Part shown: piece by piece, positions 35,342 through 64,000 of the stretch | Layout: every line of letters begins with the position of its first letter | Numbering within the stretch: the first letter of the stretch is position 1 | Assembly (NCBI RefSeq): GCF_019097595.1 | Contig: NC_080717.1 | Coordinates: 10,601,336-10,665,335, forward strand | Length of the DNA stretch: 64,000 nt | Source: Hemibagrus wyckioides | Taxonomy: Eukaryota > Chordata > Actinopteri > Siluriformes > Bagridae | Direction of reading: 5' to 3' | The notes under the pieces: model-generated | What the model was told of the DNA's origin: nothing | Seen by the model: the letters and a program-made list of their open reading frames with translations, nothing else | The model's database searches: none | Program-made: the position numbers and the translations under genes

Positions 35342-38300
35342 ATGTCATTCAACTTTGGACAAACCACCGGGTTTTCCTTCGGACCCCCGAAAACCACAAC
35401 GCAAGCAGCCACTGCAGCCCCCAGCTTCTCCCTGCAGACGAATGCTCCACCATCAGGAGGATTCGCTTTTGGAGCGGCGCCTCCACAGCCGTCTCAGACC
35501 CCAGCGGGAACATCTCAAATAGCAGGGCTTCTCGCACAGAACACCACGAGCACTGGAACCTCTCAGGGTGGATTCAGCTTTGGTGCATCAGCACAGAGCA
35601 GCACTCCTGGAACAGGGTTTAATTTTGGGTAAGACTCCTACAAAGCTTGAAGTGAACTTGCAGGCACACTATATCTGTCTTGTGTAGACCTGGCTTTTGA
35701 GTGCTTCAATATGTTCTCAATTTATCTCTCCTTCCAGCGGTGCTCCAAAACTAAGTCTCAACCTGACTCCAGCCTCTCAGCCGGCCTCTACAGGAGTTAC
35801 ACTGGGAGGCCTGGTAAATTCCGCCCCCTCAGCCGGTGGTACAGGATTCTCGTTTGGGTCCCTCGCGACTCAGAATGCAGCTTCAACGCAGCAGTCCACT
35901 GCAGGCTTCAGCTTTCCTGGGGCCAAGGTACAAGCTCCAGCTCCAGCTCCAGCTCCAGTTCCAGCTTCAGCTCCAGTTCCAGCTTCAGCTCCAATTCCAG
36001 CTGCAAGTTCAGCACAGAGCACTCCTTCCTTCTCTCTGGGAGGCCAAAACACAAGTAAGTCAGCCTGGTACGGCTATGAAACGCTCACATGCTCTGGACT
36101 GTTGATAAAGGATTCCGCACTGAAACAGAAATCTTGCCAGACGTCATATGTGCACACAAAAACATACACACTATTCATTAAGATTGAGAAATTTCTTTCG
36201 TTACTCATTGTTAATTACTTTGATTTGGATTGAATAGAATTTTTATTCATAATTCATTTGAATAGGAATAAGTCTTATGTTATGAGAAAGTTATGTTATG
36301 TTAAGGGAAAGTTTTCAATAGGTCATGTTTTTTATTTATTTATTCTTTTACAATTTATTTATTTAATGCCTTCTGGTGGTCCAGCGGCAGGATCCCACAC
36401 TCTCGTTGCTGCGGTGCTAACCCAGTCACTGAAGAGTTAACTCTCAGTGCTGGTCCCAAGCCTGGATAAAATGGGAGGGTTGGATCAGGAAGGGCATCCA
36501 GCGAAAAACCTGTGCCAAATCCAAACACACAGACCAAATGATCCTCTGTGGCGACCCCGAACAGGGAGCAGCCAAAACAACATTTATTTATTTACTTATT
36601 TTCTTTCTTACTTACTCAGTTTATGGAACCAATTGGATTGAAATTAACCTGGCTTGCTAAAAAATAAGTCTGGCTTATTGAGCTTCCTTTGCTGCCTCCG
36701 AAACCAAAATAATTCAAACAGTTAAGGAAAATTTTACCTGCTCTGTTGTTCACTACATGCACTATATTGCCACTATTATATTGTTGTTTTTCAGGGTTTG
36801 GGTTCGGTCCCTTCGTTCCAGTGAAAGGAACTCTTAATATTTTTAATATATCTTAATACTCTTATATTTTGAAATAACACTTAATTACTTCACATATGGA
36901 AATGTTATTCATTAAAAATGTACTATTTAAGGCGGCTTGAGGTTATACTGGAATGAAAATGTATAATGTAAGCCATATAAGCTATCTATAATCTTCAGGA
37001 GGCCTGAAGAATACTTTTGTAATTGCATTACATTGCATCTGAAATGGAATGGGTTTGTCCCTAAAAACACTTACAAAAACTAATCATTTACTGTTTCTCC
37101 TGAACCTTACAGGTCTTACTCTGGGAGCTGTTGCTCCAGCCGCTGCAGTCTCCACTACAGGGATTAACTTTGGGATCAAGCCTGCAGGTGTGAGCACAGC
37201 TTCAGATTTCATTCAAAGCAGTATAAAAGTTTAAGAAAAGAAAGCTTAAGATTTGATTTTCTTCTTTGTTCTTCCAGCCACTCCAGCTCCTGCTAGTAGC
37301 ACTGCTGCTAACCAAGCTGTCCCCGTATCTTCTCTGTTTTCCACCCCAATCCCCTCAGCTGCTCCTGCAGGCTTCACCTGTAAGTGTGTACTCTGGAAGA
37401 GTTTTACACTTCTCAGGGTACACATCATATATTACAGCAAAGTCAATACGAGTGCCTGTGCCAGTTACTGACTTTCATAGATTTTATTTGATCTTTTTCT
37501 ACCAGTGGGTGGCTCAACAACTGCAGCAGCTCCAGCAGCGTCTTCTGTAGCTACGGCCTCCACTGGTTTGATGCTCAAACCACTAGGAGTGGGCACCGCC
37601 ACTTCTGCCACCACAGGTACTGTTAGTGATACAGCACCCAGGATGACCACGGCCCTGGTGTGGTGACCAAAGCGCTGCTTTTGCTTTAAAAAATAAAAAA
37701 ATGACACCATCTGTGTCACTGTACTGAGTTTGGTAGTTATGTTATTTATTTATTTAATTAATTAATTATTTACTCATTCTGGTGACAATTATTAGCTGTT
37801 TAGCTCTAGCAAATGTACTCCAGTGTCAAACCTGTTATTGCCACACTAGCTTGCGTATGAGTTGGCGCACTACCTTTTCTTGACCACTATGAATTTATAC
37901 ATAATTTACAATGAACCAAACCAACAGAATGAATAATCTTTTTCTTTTAGCTGCAGCTACTATAGCGCCCACCACAAGCTTTACTCTGGGCCTGAAACCT
38001 GCTGCCTCTGCTGCACCAGCCACTTCTACAGCCGTGTCCACTGCTGCGATTACTGCCAGGTTTGCTCCCAATTACATCATGCAGTTAATACAGAGATATG
38101 TAGGGTGTTATGTCTGTGTGAATTCTAAAGGATTCATTTAGCATTGTTTGATATGTTACAGCATTTTGTAAATATTTGACAATGTGTTTTACTCAGTGCT
38201 GCACCGGTGATGTCGTATGCCCAGCTGGAGTCCCTGATCAACAAGTGGAGCTCAGAATTAGAGGACCAAGAGAGGCACTTCCTGCAGCAGGCTACTCAGG

Positions 38301-39963
38301 TCAACGCCTGGGACCGCATGTTGGTGGAGAATGGAGAAAAGGTACACTAGCAGCTTCACCCATTCTGTGTAGGAGCTCAAACTTCACTCAAAAATCTGCC
38401 TAAATCAGTTCTACTGACAGTTTGTTTAGTTTAGCGAATACTCCAATATTAAGTGACACCCTGGAAGCCCCAAGCCCGTCCCTCACATCTCAGTTTACTC
38501 TTGTTTTAGCTGGTCAGTGTTCTGGAGTGTTCATATATGTACAATGGAACATTGGGAAGTAACCCTATACGTTACATTAGGGATCTCCCAACATGTTGCT
38601 CTAACATGACCCACTTCTGAGTTGCTCGCCTAAAGGTTCATAGAATATGTACAAAATTGCTAAATTGAAATTGACTCAATAAACCCCTGCCCTTTACCGA
38701 AATCTGACCCCCCCGGACATATCGTACTCTTCCGCACATGTATATGCATCACACTACTGGGGATTCGACAGCAATAGGAATAAAGCTACGATGCTGCCAA
38801 AGTAAAATCGGTGAATGAATCTATCCTGCTGCACGAAGATGCAGGACGAGTGTGATGTAGACCTTTCTTATTAGTGCAGCTGGGTGTTTCGGAGTAAAGT
38901 ACTGCTTAATATTTTCCACTGCACATGCATATGAATGCCATAAAAAACTATTATTTAAGTCCAATACAATGTCAGGTCTCTGTTTTCAAAATGATATTAT
39001 TTATTAAGAATCCAGAAATGAAGATGTATAATACTAATCATTCTGTTCTAATTCAATAATGACTTGCAACCATATAAATGGAGAGCAGGTCAGACTGTCA
39101 TAGCCATAAACAGTAAAAGAAAAGAAATTATACACTAATGTGGTTTAAAAAGGCTCAGGTGACGGAGGATTTAGCAAAAGCATATGAAGGTTAGGACCTT
39201 CATTTAAAGAACAGTGTGATTTTTCTTGGAGGTTCAATGCTGGCTCCTGTTTTCCACAGTATTTTGTGCTGTATTATGTGCTGTTACACTGCTACATATT
39301 TTTATCGACCAAAGTAGTCAGAATAACTTCCACTTTCCACTAACCCTTGTTGTTTATTTCGAATCAAAATCACTTTTACTTTTGTTTTCCATGCTCTCAG
39401 CTCTCTGTGCTGATGATCAGCATACATATATACACTGATCAGGCATAACATTATGACCACCTGCCTAATATTGTGTTGGTCCCTCTTTTGCTGCCCTGAC
39501 CCGTCATGCACTGTGTATTCTGACACCTTTCTATCAGAACCAGCATTAACTTCTTCAGCAATTTGAGCAACAGTAGCTCGTCTGTTGGATCTGATCACAT
39601 GGACCAGCCTTCATTCCCCACGTGCATCAGTGAGCCTTGGCCACCCATGACCCATCGCCGGTTCACCACTGTTCCTTCTTTGGACCACTTTTGAGAGATT
39701 CTGACCACTGCAGACCGGGAACACCCCACAAGAGCTGCAGTTTTGGAGATGCTCTGATCCAGTCTTCTAGCCCTCGCAATTTGGCCCTGGTCATACTCGC
39801 TCAAATCCTTACACTTGCCCATTTTTCCTGCTCCTAACACATCAACTTTGAGGACAAAATGTTCACTTGCTGCCTAATATATCCCACCCACTAACAGGTG
39901 CCATGATGAAGTGAATAACAATGATGATCATCTCATCTCTCAGTGCTCATAATGTTATGCCTG

Positions 39964-40009
<46 letters not shown>

Positions 40010-43000
40010 TTAATTCTGTGGAACATTTTATTTTGGTTTGGCGTAAGCAAAACTTTTACATACGACTTTACTAAAAGACTCATAAATGAGCATCGTCGTG
40101 GGCGTTTTTTCTGTGTTCTTGAAAAAAAATCTTTCCAATTAAACGCCACTTAAATGACCCGAGTTTGACTCGCAGAACCACTTCAAGTGGGCATATAAAT
40201 GTTTACTAGTGTCTGTATATCTTTAACAGATGGATGGAGGCTCTGTCCCTAAGCATGTGGTGATTACAGTAAAACCCTGTATATAAGCACACTCCAGTTT
40301 CTAACTTTTGTTTTGTGTTGTTTGAATTGTTTTGTTTTAGATTACATCCCTTCACAAGGACATGGAGAAGGTTAAACTGGACCAAAGAAGGTAAGCAAAG
40401 GCAGAGTTAGCATATTTGGTTCTCTCCTTTGTAAACAGATTTTACTGTTAGATCTGAGGTTCTTGTGTGATGAGATTTTTTTTTTTTTTTTTGGTCAGGC
40501 TGGATCAGGAGCTGGACTTTATTCTGTCCCAGCAAAAGGAGCTGGAGGATCTTCTCGCTCCCTTGGAGGAGTCAGTGAAGGAGCAAAGTGGAACCATCTA
40601 TATGCAGAATGCTGATGAGGAGCGAGAGAGAACGTAAACACACCCTCCTTACACATGATTTCAGTTCTTTGCATACATGCTTGTTTGTTTTTCTTTTTGT
40701 GCTATACTAACTATTTGTGGTTTTCCGCTCCATCCATAGCAATATACACTATATCGCCAAAAGTTTTGGGACACCCCTCCAAATCATTGAATTCAGGGGT
40801 TGGTCTTGGCCTCTTAGTTCCAGTGAAAGGAACTCTTAATGCTTCAGCATACCAAGATATTTTGGACAATTTTTTAATGCTTCCAACTTTGCGGGAACAG
40901 TTTGGGGATGACCCCTTCCTGTTCCAACATGACTGTACCAGGTGTGGTGTGGATGAACTTGACCGGCCTGCACAGAGTCCTGACCTCAACCTGAGAGAAC
41001 ACCTTTGGGATGAATTAGAGCGGAGACTGTGAGCCAGACCTTCTCATCCAACATCAGTGCCTGACCTCACAAATGCACTTCTAGAGAAATGGTCAAACAT
41101 TCCCCATAAACACACTTCTAAACCTTGTGTCTTCCCAGAAGAGTTGAAGCTGTTATAGCTGCAAAGTGCAAGCCAACTCCATATTACATTCATGTGCATG
41201 TAAAGGCAGACGTCCCAGTTTTGGTTTGGCTCACAGTCTCCGCTCTAATTCATCCTAAAGGTGTTCTGTGGAGTTGAGGTCAGGACTCTTTGCAGGCCAG
41301 TCAAGTTCCTCTACACCAAACTCACTCATCCATGAGCTTGCTTTGTGCACTGGTGTACAGTCATGTTGGAACAGGAAGGGGTCATCCCCAAACTGTTCCC
41401 ACAAAGTTGGGAGCATGAAATTGTCCAAAATGTCTTGGTATACTGAAGCATTAAGAGTTCCTTTCACTGGAACTAAGGGGACAAGCCCAACCCCTGAAAA
41501 ACAACACCTGAATTCAATGATTTGGAGGGGTGTCCCAAAACCTTTGGCAATATAGTGTATCTGTCTCTGTGTATTTATATTTTAGTCTTATCAATGCTGG
41601 AAAGCAGATTTTGAAGCACCTCAGTAATCTGATGAAGGAAAACAATCATGTTATGCAAAATACAAGAGTTTGTCATATGTACATCAAACTGTGTTACACC
41701 ATAAGAGTTACTCATGAATCCTCCAGCAGCCTATGATATAAATTAAGTACTGTGCTAGCAGTGTAGTGCTACAGTGCTGATAAACTCCGACATTGTTTCA
41801 TTTGTCTAATTTTAGATATCCAAACAGTGTTCACACAGTCTTCAAAATAGTCTGATAATAGATTAATAGTTTGCATACAAAATCAACTCATTTTCATGCG
41901 TCTGCCTCGTTTTAAAATGCTTCTCTGTTGAAGGTATAAGTTGGCAGAAAATGTTGATGCTCAGCTGAAGAGAATGTCCCAAGATCTGAAGGAGATCATT
42001 GAGCACCTCAACACATCCAACCGGCTGGCCGACACAAGTGACCCGGTAAGTATCCTGTACTCTATAAAACGCATTTACTGCTGTTATTACTGTGAACACT
42101 CGCTGCAGGAGTGTCACTGCAAGTGTGTCACTGCATTTGGTTAAGAAGCAGCTGTTCTAAATGAACATGTGTAAGGAAGGTGTTAATGCTCATTAAACTT
42201 CCTGTCAGCTCAGACCAGTCTGTTCATTCTTTCTCGTATCTCTCTCATCAACATGGTGTTTCAGCCTACAGATCCTGCACTGCACACAGGATATTTTTGT
42301 TTTTCACACTGTCAACTGTTAGTGGTATTATAACAACTGGGAACAACAGCAATTCAGCCACGAAGTAGTAGACCACGAAAAATCACAGAGCAGGGTCAGA
42401 GAATGCTGAGGCACACAGTGTGCAGAAGTCGCCAACTTTCTGCAGAGTCGATAGCTACAGACCTCCAAACTTTGTGTGACCTTCAGATTAGCTCAAGAAC
42501 AGTACATAGAGAGCTTCATGGAATGGGTTTTCATGGCCGAGCAGCTGCATCCACGCCGAACATCACCAAGTGCAATGCAAAGCGTCGGATGCAGTGGTGT
42601 AAAGCAGTGGAGACGTGATCTCTGGAGTGACGAATCACGCTTCTCTGTCTGGCAATCCGATGGATGAGTCCGAGTTTACGGTTGCCAGGAGAACGCTACT
42701 TGCCTGACTGCATTGTGCCAAGTGTAAAGTTTGGTGTGGGGTTCTTTTTCAGGGGTTGGGCTTGTCCCCTTAGTTCCAGTGAAAGGAATTCTTAATGCTT
42801 CAGCATACCAAGACATTTTGGACAATTTCATGCTCCCAACTTTGTGGGAACAGTGTGAGGATGCACAAAGCAAGGTCCATAAAGACATGGATGAGTGAGT
42901 TTGGTGTGGAGGAACTTCAGAGTCCTGACCTCAACCTGATAGAACACCTTTGGGATAAATTAGAGTGGAAACTGCGAGCCAGACCTTCTCATCCAACATC

Positions 43001-43765
43001 AGTGTCTGACCTCACAAATGTGCTTCTAGTGAAATGGTCAAAAATTCCCATAAACCTTGTGGAAAGCCTTCCCAGAAGATTTGAAGCCGTTATAGCTGCA
43101 GAGGATGGGCCAACCCCATAGTAAACCCTACAGATTAAGAATGGGATGTCATTAAAGTGCATGTGAATATAAAGGCAGACGTCCCAAAATTTTGGCAATA
43201 TAGTGTACAGAAATGTGGATGCTGCTTGACATTTTTGAAAACTTTTTCACGTCAGGATAATTGCTGTGGTGGTTGGGTTAAATTTCCTCTTTTAACTGAC
43301 TTGTAACTTCCATGAGTTCAATTTAAAATGATGATTCATTTATCTACAAGCATTACCTAAATTATGAGTTCTTAGATGTGGGGGAATAAAGCTAATAAAT
43401 GTTGCTTTGTTGTAGAAGATGCTTAATGTGTCACATTTTCCAATGTAGCTTATACTGCTTTTATTTTTAGTAAAACATAATTTCACGTTTGTCCTGGCGC
43501 TCCATTTCAGCTCCAGCAAATCTGCAAAATCCTCAACGCACACATGGACTCTCTGCAGTGGGTCGAGCAAAACTCTGGTCAGTATCCTGCTAGGTTTGCT
43601 ATTTCGAGCGTGTGTTAAATTTATAAGTGCTAGGTTGTGTTTGGTGTTCCTAATGACTATTTTCAATAAACAGTTCTGCTTCAGAGGCGTGTGGAGGAGG
43701 TGTCCAAGCTGTGCGAGAGTCGCAGTAAGGAGCAGGAGAAGAGCTTTCGTCTGAGTTTCCAATGA
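35342..43765 (+). CDS. nup62l: Nucleoporin p62-like (nup62l), 12 coding exons, complete
   Basis: Exons: 35342-35628, 35738-36054, 37113-37187, 37278-37379, 37506-37616, 37951-38059, 38197-38341, 40341-40390, 40499-40633, 41934-42045, 43511-43577, 43674-43765; 1602 nt, 533 codons plus stop (human NUP62: 522). The N-terminal half is Ser/Thr/Ala/Pro-rich with FG repeats (FNFG, FSFG, FAFG, FSFG, FNFG), the unfolded permeability-barrier part. From exon 7 (about residue 334) it becomes the Nsp1-C coiled-coil domain: [58 protein letters not shown]. This domain is known to pair with NUP54 and NUP58 in the central channel. The split gene structure fits the nup62l/NUP62CL lineage; the human NUP62 coding region, as I recall, is not split. 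Three introns hold Tc1-like elements. Confidence 0.93.
35930..36004 (+). repeat. In-frame CCAGCT-type hexamer repeat in nup62l exon 2
   Basis: About twelve near-copies of a six-base unit (CAGCTC/CAGTTC/CAGCTT) encode an alternating Pro-Ala/Val/Ser tract ([22 protein letters not shown]) in the linker between FG repeats. Hexamer slippage keeps frame, so length may vary between individuals without breaking the protein. Confidence 0.8.
36365..36580 (+). repeat. Fish retroposon tail-like repeat (GAAGGGCATCCAGCG...GTGGCGACCCCGAAC)
   Basis: Contains GAAGGGCATCCAGCGAAAAA, CCTGTGCCAAATCC and TGTGGCGACCCCGAACAGGG, then GAGCAGCCAAAA, an abundant teleost retroposon 3' tail motif. The exact family is uncertain. 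Confidence 0.6.
36765..36850 (+). mobile_element. Tc1-like family B scrap
   Basis: The end-like CACTATATTGCCA near 36770 is followed by TTTTTCAGGGTTTGGG and GTTCCAGTGAAAGGAACTC, which are the end and mid-transposase of family B brought together, as in other deleted copies. Confidence 0.65.
39433..39970 (-). mobile_element. Tc1-like transposon, family A copy 4
   Basis: Left end CACTGATCAGGCATAAC after TA; right end CATAATGTTATGCCTG running into a GT repeat. On the - strand it codes the transposase N terminus ([59 protein letters not shown]) and lacks the catalytic domain. Confidence 0.9.
39966..40000. repeat. (GT)n microsatellite at the end of a Tc1-like element
   Basis: About 17 GT units directly abut the right inverted end. 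Confidence 0.9.
40634..41933 (+). other. nup62l: nup62l intron 9
   Basis: 1.3 kb, mostly occupied by the palindromic Tc1-like dimer (40747-41557). The rest is AT-rich with nothing recognised. Confidence 0.85.
40747..41557. mobile_element. Palindromic (inverted dimer) Tc1-like family B element
   Basis: Both outer ends read inward as the same end (CACTATAT-GCCAAA-then GACACCCCTCCAAATCATTG), with TA on either side (40745-40746, 41558-41559). The left half, 40747 to about 41216, reads on + as transposase C-terminal code ([32 protein letters not shown]). The right half, about 41220-41557, reads the same on - ([44 protein letters not shown]). The halves are tail to tail. The right half stops near the HLW block, while the left runs to the decayed far end (GGCAGACGTCCCAGTTTTGG). 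Confidence 0.85.
42195..42310 (+). repeat. Dispersed repeat fragment, same family as 2435-2585
   Basis: CTGTCAGCTCAGACCAGTC, then CATTCTTTCTCGTATC and CTCATCAACATGGTGTTTCAG. It is cut off near 42310, where Tc1-like sequence follows. Confidence 0.6.
42310..43205 (+). mobile_element. Tc1-like family B, near full-length transposase relic
   Basis: From 42370 it reads [69 protein letters not shown]; then from 42760 [23 protein letters not shown] code, [21 protein letters not shown] and [18 protein letters not shown]. This is N- and C-terminal Tc1-type DDE transposase in order, broken by shifts and small deletions. The right end GGCAATATAGTG is followed by TA at 43206; the left inverted end is missing. 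Confidence 0.85.
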
Positions 43766-43836
43766 TCGACAATAAAAAACAAACATGGCAGTGTACTGTA
43801 AATGGAAAAAAATCGTTGTTTTGCAAATTCTGTTTA

Positions 43837-43842
43837 AATAAA
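43837..43842 (+). promoter_or_regulatory. nup62l: nup62l polyadenylation signal
   Basis: AATAAA lies 71 bases after the stop, with another AATAAA at 43771-43776, six bases after the stop. The distal one is followed by a GT/T-rich stretch and is the likelier signal. The 3' UTR is therefore very short, about 100 bases. Confidence 0.6.
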
Positions 43843-43984
43843 AAGGTGTACTTTTTACTTTCCACACATTATTTTTTCTTTATTTCGATGAAAAGAAAAT
43901 GAACAAATAAATACTGACCAGACACAGAAAGACAGACCAAAGAACCATAAAAAAAAATATTGTTGCATTTCATACGATCATTAT

Positions 43985-44270
43985 TATGGTATAACGTTAT
44001 TTCATTGTCTGTACCACTTATCTGCTCTACCCTCGGGTCACGGGGAGCTTGTGCCCATCTCAGGAGTCATCGGGCATCAGGGCAGGATATACCCTGGACG
44101 GAGTGCCAACCCATCGCAGGACACGCACACACACATTCACTCACACAATCACACACTACAGGCAATTTAGAGACTCCAACCAGCCTAGAAGCATGTCTTT
44201 GGACTATGGGAGGAAACCGGAGCACCCGGAGGAAACCCACCAAGCACGGGGAGAACATGGAAACTCGGTA
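43985..44270 (-). repeat. SINE-like repeat, antisense, best preserved copy
   Basis: Contains CGGGTCACGGGGAGCTTGTG, GGACGGAGTGCCAACCCATC, GCACACACACATTCACTCAC, CAATTTAGAGACTCCAACC, GGGAGGAAACCGGAGCACC and GGGGAGAACATGG. This is the full core of the dispersed family also seen at 1040, 24175, 24670 and 28340. It lies about 110 bases before the first atrx CCAAT box. Confidence 0.75.
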
Positions 44271-44379
44271 TAACGTTATGGTCTAAGTGGTTGGTTCTCT
44301 GGATCGTTCCCTTCTCTGGAGTGGAGGTGTATCCTCGGTGATGTTTGGGACTGAACCGCGTTGCGTCGCTGATATTCAT

Positions 44380-44602
44380 CAACCAATCACATTCACTTCC
44401 TGGTTTGAGCGGTACGAGCCAATCAGCGTGTCTCTTGCAGTCGGAAAACATGGCGCCTTGCTTTGTTTGATTTCTCTGGGTAGCTTCGGGTTTCTTTTTT
44501 TTTCCTTTCTCCATTCTTCCACCTTTACCGGTAAAAACCCGAGCGTGAATCTGGTCCGACTCCGGAGATGCTAAGATATAGCGTGTTCCTTACTGTAAGG
44601 AA
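44380..44602 (+). promoter_or_regulatory. atrx: atrx promoter and 5' UTR
   Basis: Two CCAAT boxes (44383-44387 and 44419-44423) flank an ETS-like ACTTCC. They are followed by a YY1-like AAAACATGGCGCC at 44446-44458, a usual housekeeping initiator context. The coding ATG at 44603 lies about 150 bases downstream. No TATA box is apparent. An upstream ATG at 44450 opens a six-codon frame ending at 44470. The TSS itself is inferred. Confidence 0.55.
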
Positions 44603-62629
<18,027 letters not shown>

Positions 62630-64000
62630 GTACAGTAATATGGACTCATCATGTTTCATTCAACATATTCATTAGGGAGTGTAGGTGGTTTCTTTTAACT
62701 CCCCTTTGAAACCAATGACATTTATATAGTGTCAGCAAAAGCAGCTGTTATGAGCAAAGAACAAGAAGGACCTGTACAGCATTCCTTATGCATTCTTGAT
62801 TTTGTTAGTCCTTACTCAGATGTGAGGTAGAGGGGAGCAGGGTCGAGAGGGAAGGGTTCGTATCAATCGCATGAACAAAGTTTAATGCTAATAATAATGA
62901 TAGGACGAATCGAGAATGAATATTAAAAGTGGCACTTGATTCACTTTCCATTTAAAGGCATCTTGTCAGGATCTTGATAAAATAAAGATTAGAAATAATG
63001 TTTTTAGGTAATAGCTGCTTGTCTTATTTAATTAAGGTGATTCCAAGTCACCTTAATGCTCGCAGATACTGCTTGGTGCTCCCGTGTTGGCCAACCTTAT
63101 TCTCTCTATTAAAGATTCTGTTTAACTGGTGATAAACAAGTTTTTACCATCATTGAGGGCTGTTACTGCTCTCACAGGTTTTACTGTCACTGGATACAGA
63201 CCTACCACATATACAAACCACCTATTTTTATTTCACATCGCTTTTAACCCACGGAGCTTGTGGTTTTTGTGCAAACTTGTCTCAGAGGGAAAGCGCTGCT
63301 CTGAGGGGAAAGTCCCCCAGATCATGTAGGCAGTAGGTAATGTTATTCTGTATGTTAAGTAATTTAATCTGTCAGCAAGAATCCAGCTTAACAAAATAGA
63401 TCAACGTTGTTCCCTTTCTAAAAGCAGCAGCAATCTGAACTTTAACAGCCAAGAAAAATGGTGTGGCGTGGTGGACGCTGTCTCCTCAGAGGGTGGGAAC
63501 GTTGCTTAACTGATTTGCATAATGTTTAGTGTCTCAGTATTTGGTGTCACATCAGGCGATGCATCGTCTGCACCTTCAGCAAAGTTGTTTCCAATAACAG
63601 TTTTTTATTATTTTACCCGGAAAGGTTTATTATCATTTTTCAGCAAGACCAACATGATTTATTCGTACAAAGCAGTTCGGTATTGACACAAAATGTTTTG
63701 TGGTGTAATCACTTTTTAGGTTATTGTGCTCTCATATCAAAGGCAGTAAAAGAAGTTCAAGCTGCAGTGGGGTTTAAGGCATTGGGTTGGATGCACACTG
63801 AGGCTTCATCCTGTATCTTCAGTCTCCAATCGCATCTGAAATGCCCATGATGCCTTTCCTGTCTCTAATTTTTTATTTTTAGACGTTCACCCAATGGTGT
63901 TGTGCTTTATTAGCATTAATACTAGTCTTCATGTATGGATAAAACATTATCAGAAAGCCACCTTCAAATTTCCCAGGAAACCTTTTGGTATTTATAAAAA
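62630..64000 (+). other. atrx: atrx intron 17 (partial, runs off the window)
   Basis: 1.37 kb after the GT at 62630, to the window end. No exon encoding the next helicase block (SFLHTVL) was found, so the intron is longer than the window. Nothing recognised inside. Confidence 0.85.

Larger units (their letters stand above)
36055..37112 (+). other. nup62l: nup62l intron 2
   Basis: 1.06 kb containing a LINE/SINE-tail-like repeat (36365-36580) and a scrap of a Tc1-like family B element (36765-36850). Confidence 0.8.
38342..40340 (+). other. nup62l: nup62l intron 7
   Basis: 2.0 kb with a family A Tc1-like element (39433-39970) and an adjacent (GT)n tract. Nothing else was recognised. Confidence 0.85.
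42046..43510 (+). other. nup62l: nup62l intron 10
   Basis: 1.5 kb with a dispersed-repeat fragment (42195-42310) and a long Tc1-like family B copy (42310-43205). Confidence 0.85.
43766..44379. other. nup62l-atrx intergenic region
   Basis: A short gap holding the nup62l poly(A) signals and an antisense SINE-like repeat (43985-44270); the atrx promoter follows. Confidence 0.75.

Noticed and set aside
35836..36105. Gln/Leu-rich frame overlapping nup62l exon 2
   Set aside because: An alternative frame of the hexamer repeat. The FG-protein frame is the one that splices in phase.
39302..39840. Two - strand frames in nup62l intron 7 as a gene
   Set aside because: They are the helix-turn-helix part of family A copy 4.
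40655..41032. 125-codon + strand frame as an extra nup62l exon or new gene
   Set aside because: The residues after about codon 45 are Tc1-like transposase.
42403..42667. Overlapping frames in nup62l intron 10 as a gene
   Set aside because: Both are pieces of a broken Tc1-like transposase.

Overview
The window is vertebrate nuclear DNA, almost certainly from a teleost fish, possibly an otophysan such as a catfish. The genes have many exons with GT-AG introns. Their products align with human proteins recalled from memory. The introns are full of fish-type Tc1-like and hAT-like transposon remnants and fish SINE-like repeats. No bacterial, organellar or CRISPR signal was seen. I could run no searches; family assignments rest on reading the translated exons and repeats.

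Four protein-coding genes lie head to tail on the + strand. (1) pls3 (plastin-3/T-plastin): 15 coding exons, 5691-20423, 627 codons plus stop, 3' UTR to about 21.5 kb. (2) cnga2 (olfactory-type cyclic-nucleotide-gated channel alpha subunit): 6 coding exons, 26589-31224, 674 codons plus stop. (3) nup62-like (nucleoporin p62): 12 coding exons, 35342-43765, 533 codons plus stop. (4) atrx (SNF2-type chromatin remodeller): 17 coding exons, 44603-62629, 1232 codons to helicase motif I, continuing past the window. In each gene the exon lengths add up to an intact frame, which supports the splice sites chosen. No 5' non-coding exon is proven, but candidates are given.

Layout: 1-5640 holds the upstream region and 5' part of pls3, with dispersed-repeat fragments; 5.7-21.5 kb is pls3; 21.5-26.5 kb is a repeat-rich intergenic stretch with a Tc1-like fragment, SINE-like pieces and an antisense L1-type LINE remnant ending about 130 bp before the cnga2 start; 26.6-31.2 kb is cnga2; 31.2-34.2 kb is intergenic with a Tc1-like element and a second L1 remnant; 34.2-43.9 kb is nup62-like; 44.4-64.0 kb is atrx. 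One Tc1-like family, with ends reading roughly CACTGATCAGGCATAAC, appears at least seven times. A second Tc1-like family (ends CACTATATTGCCAAAAG) forms a palindromic inverted dimer in a nup62 intron. Two non-autonomous hAT-like elements are bounded by recognisable 8-bp target duplications.

The four genes do not form one pathway: actin bundling, sensory cation conductance, nuclear-pore permeability barrier and heterochromatin remodelling. Their human relatives PLS3, CNGA2, NUP62CL and ATRX are all on the X chromosome, so the block looks like conserved linkage. I found no convincing new biological system. The most interesting items are the palindromic transposon dimer, the delimited hAT-like elements, a suboptimal splice acceptor in cnga2 and a possible second atrx promoter.
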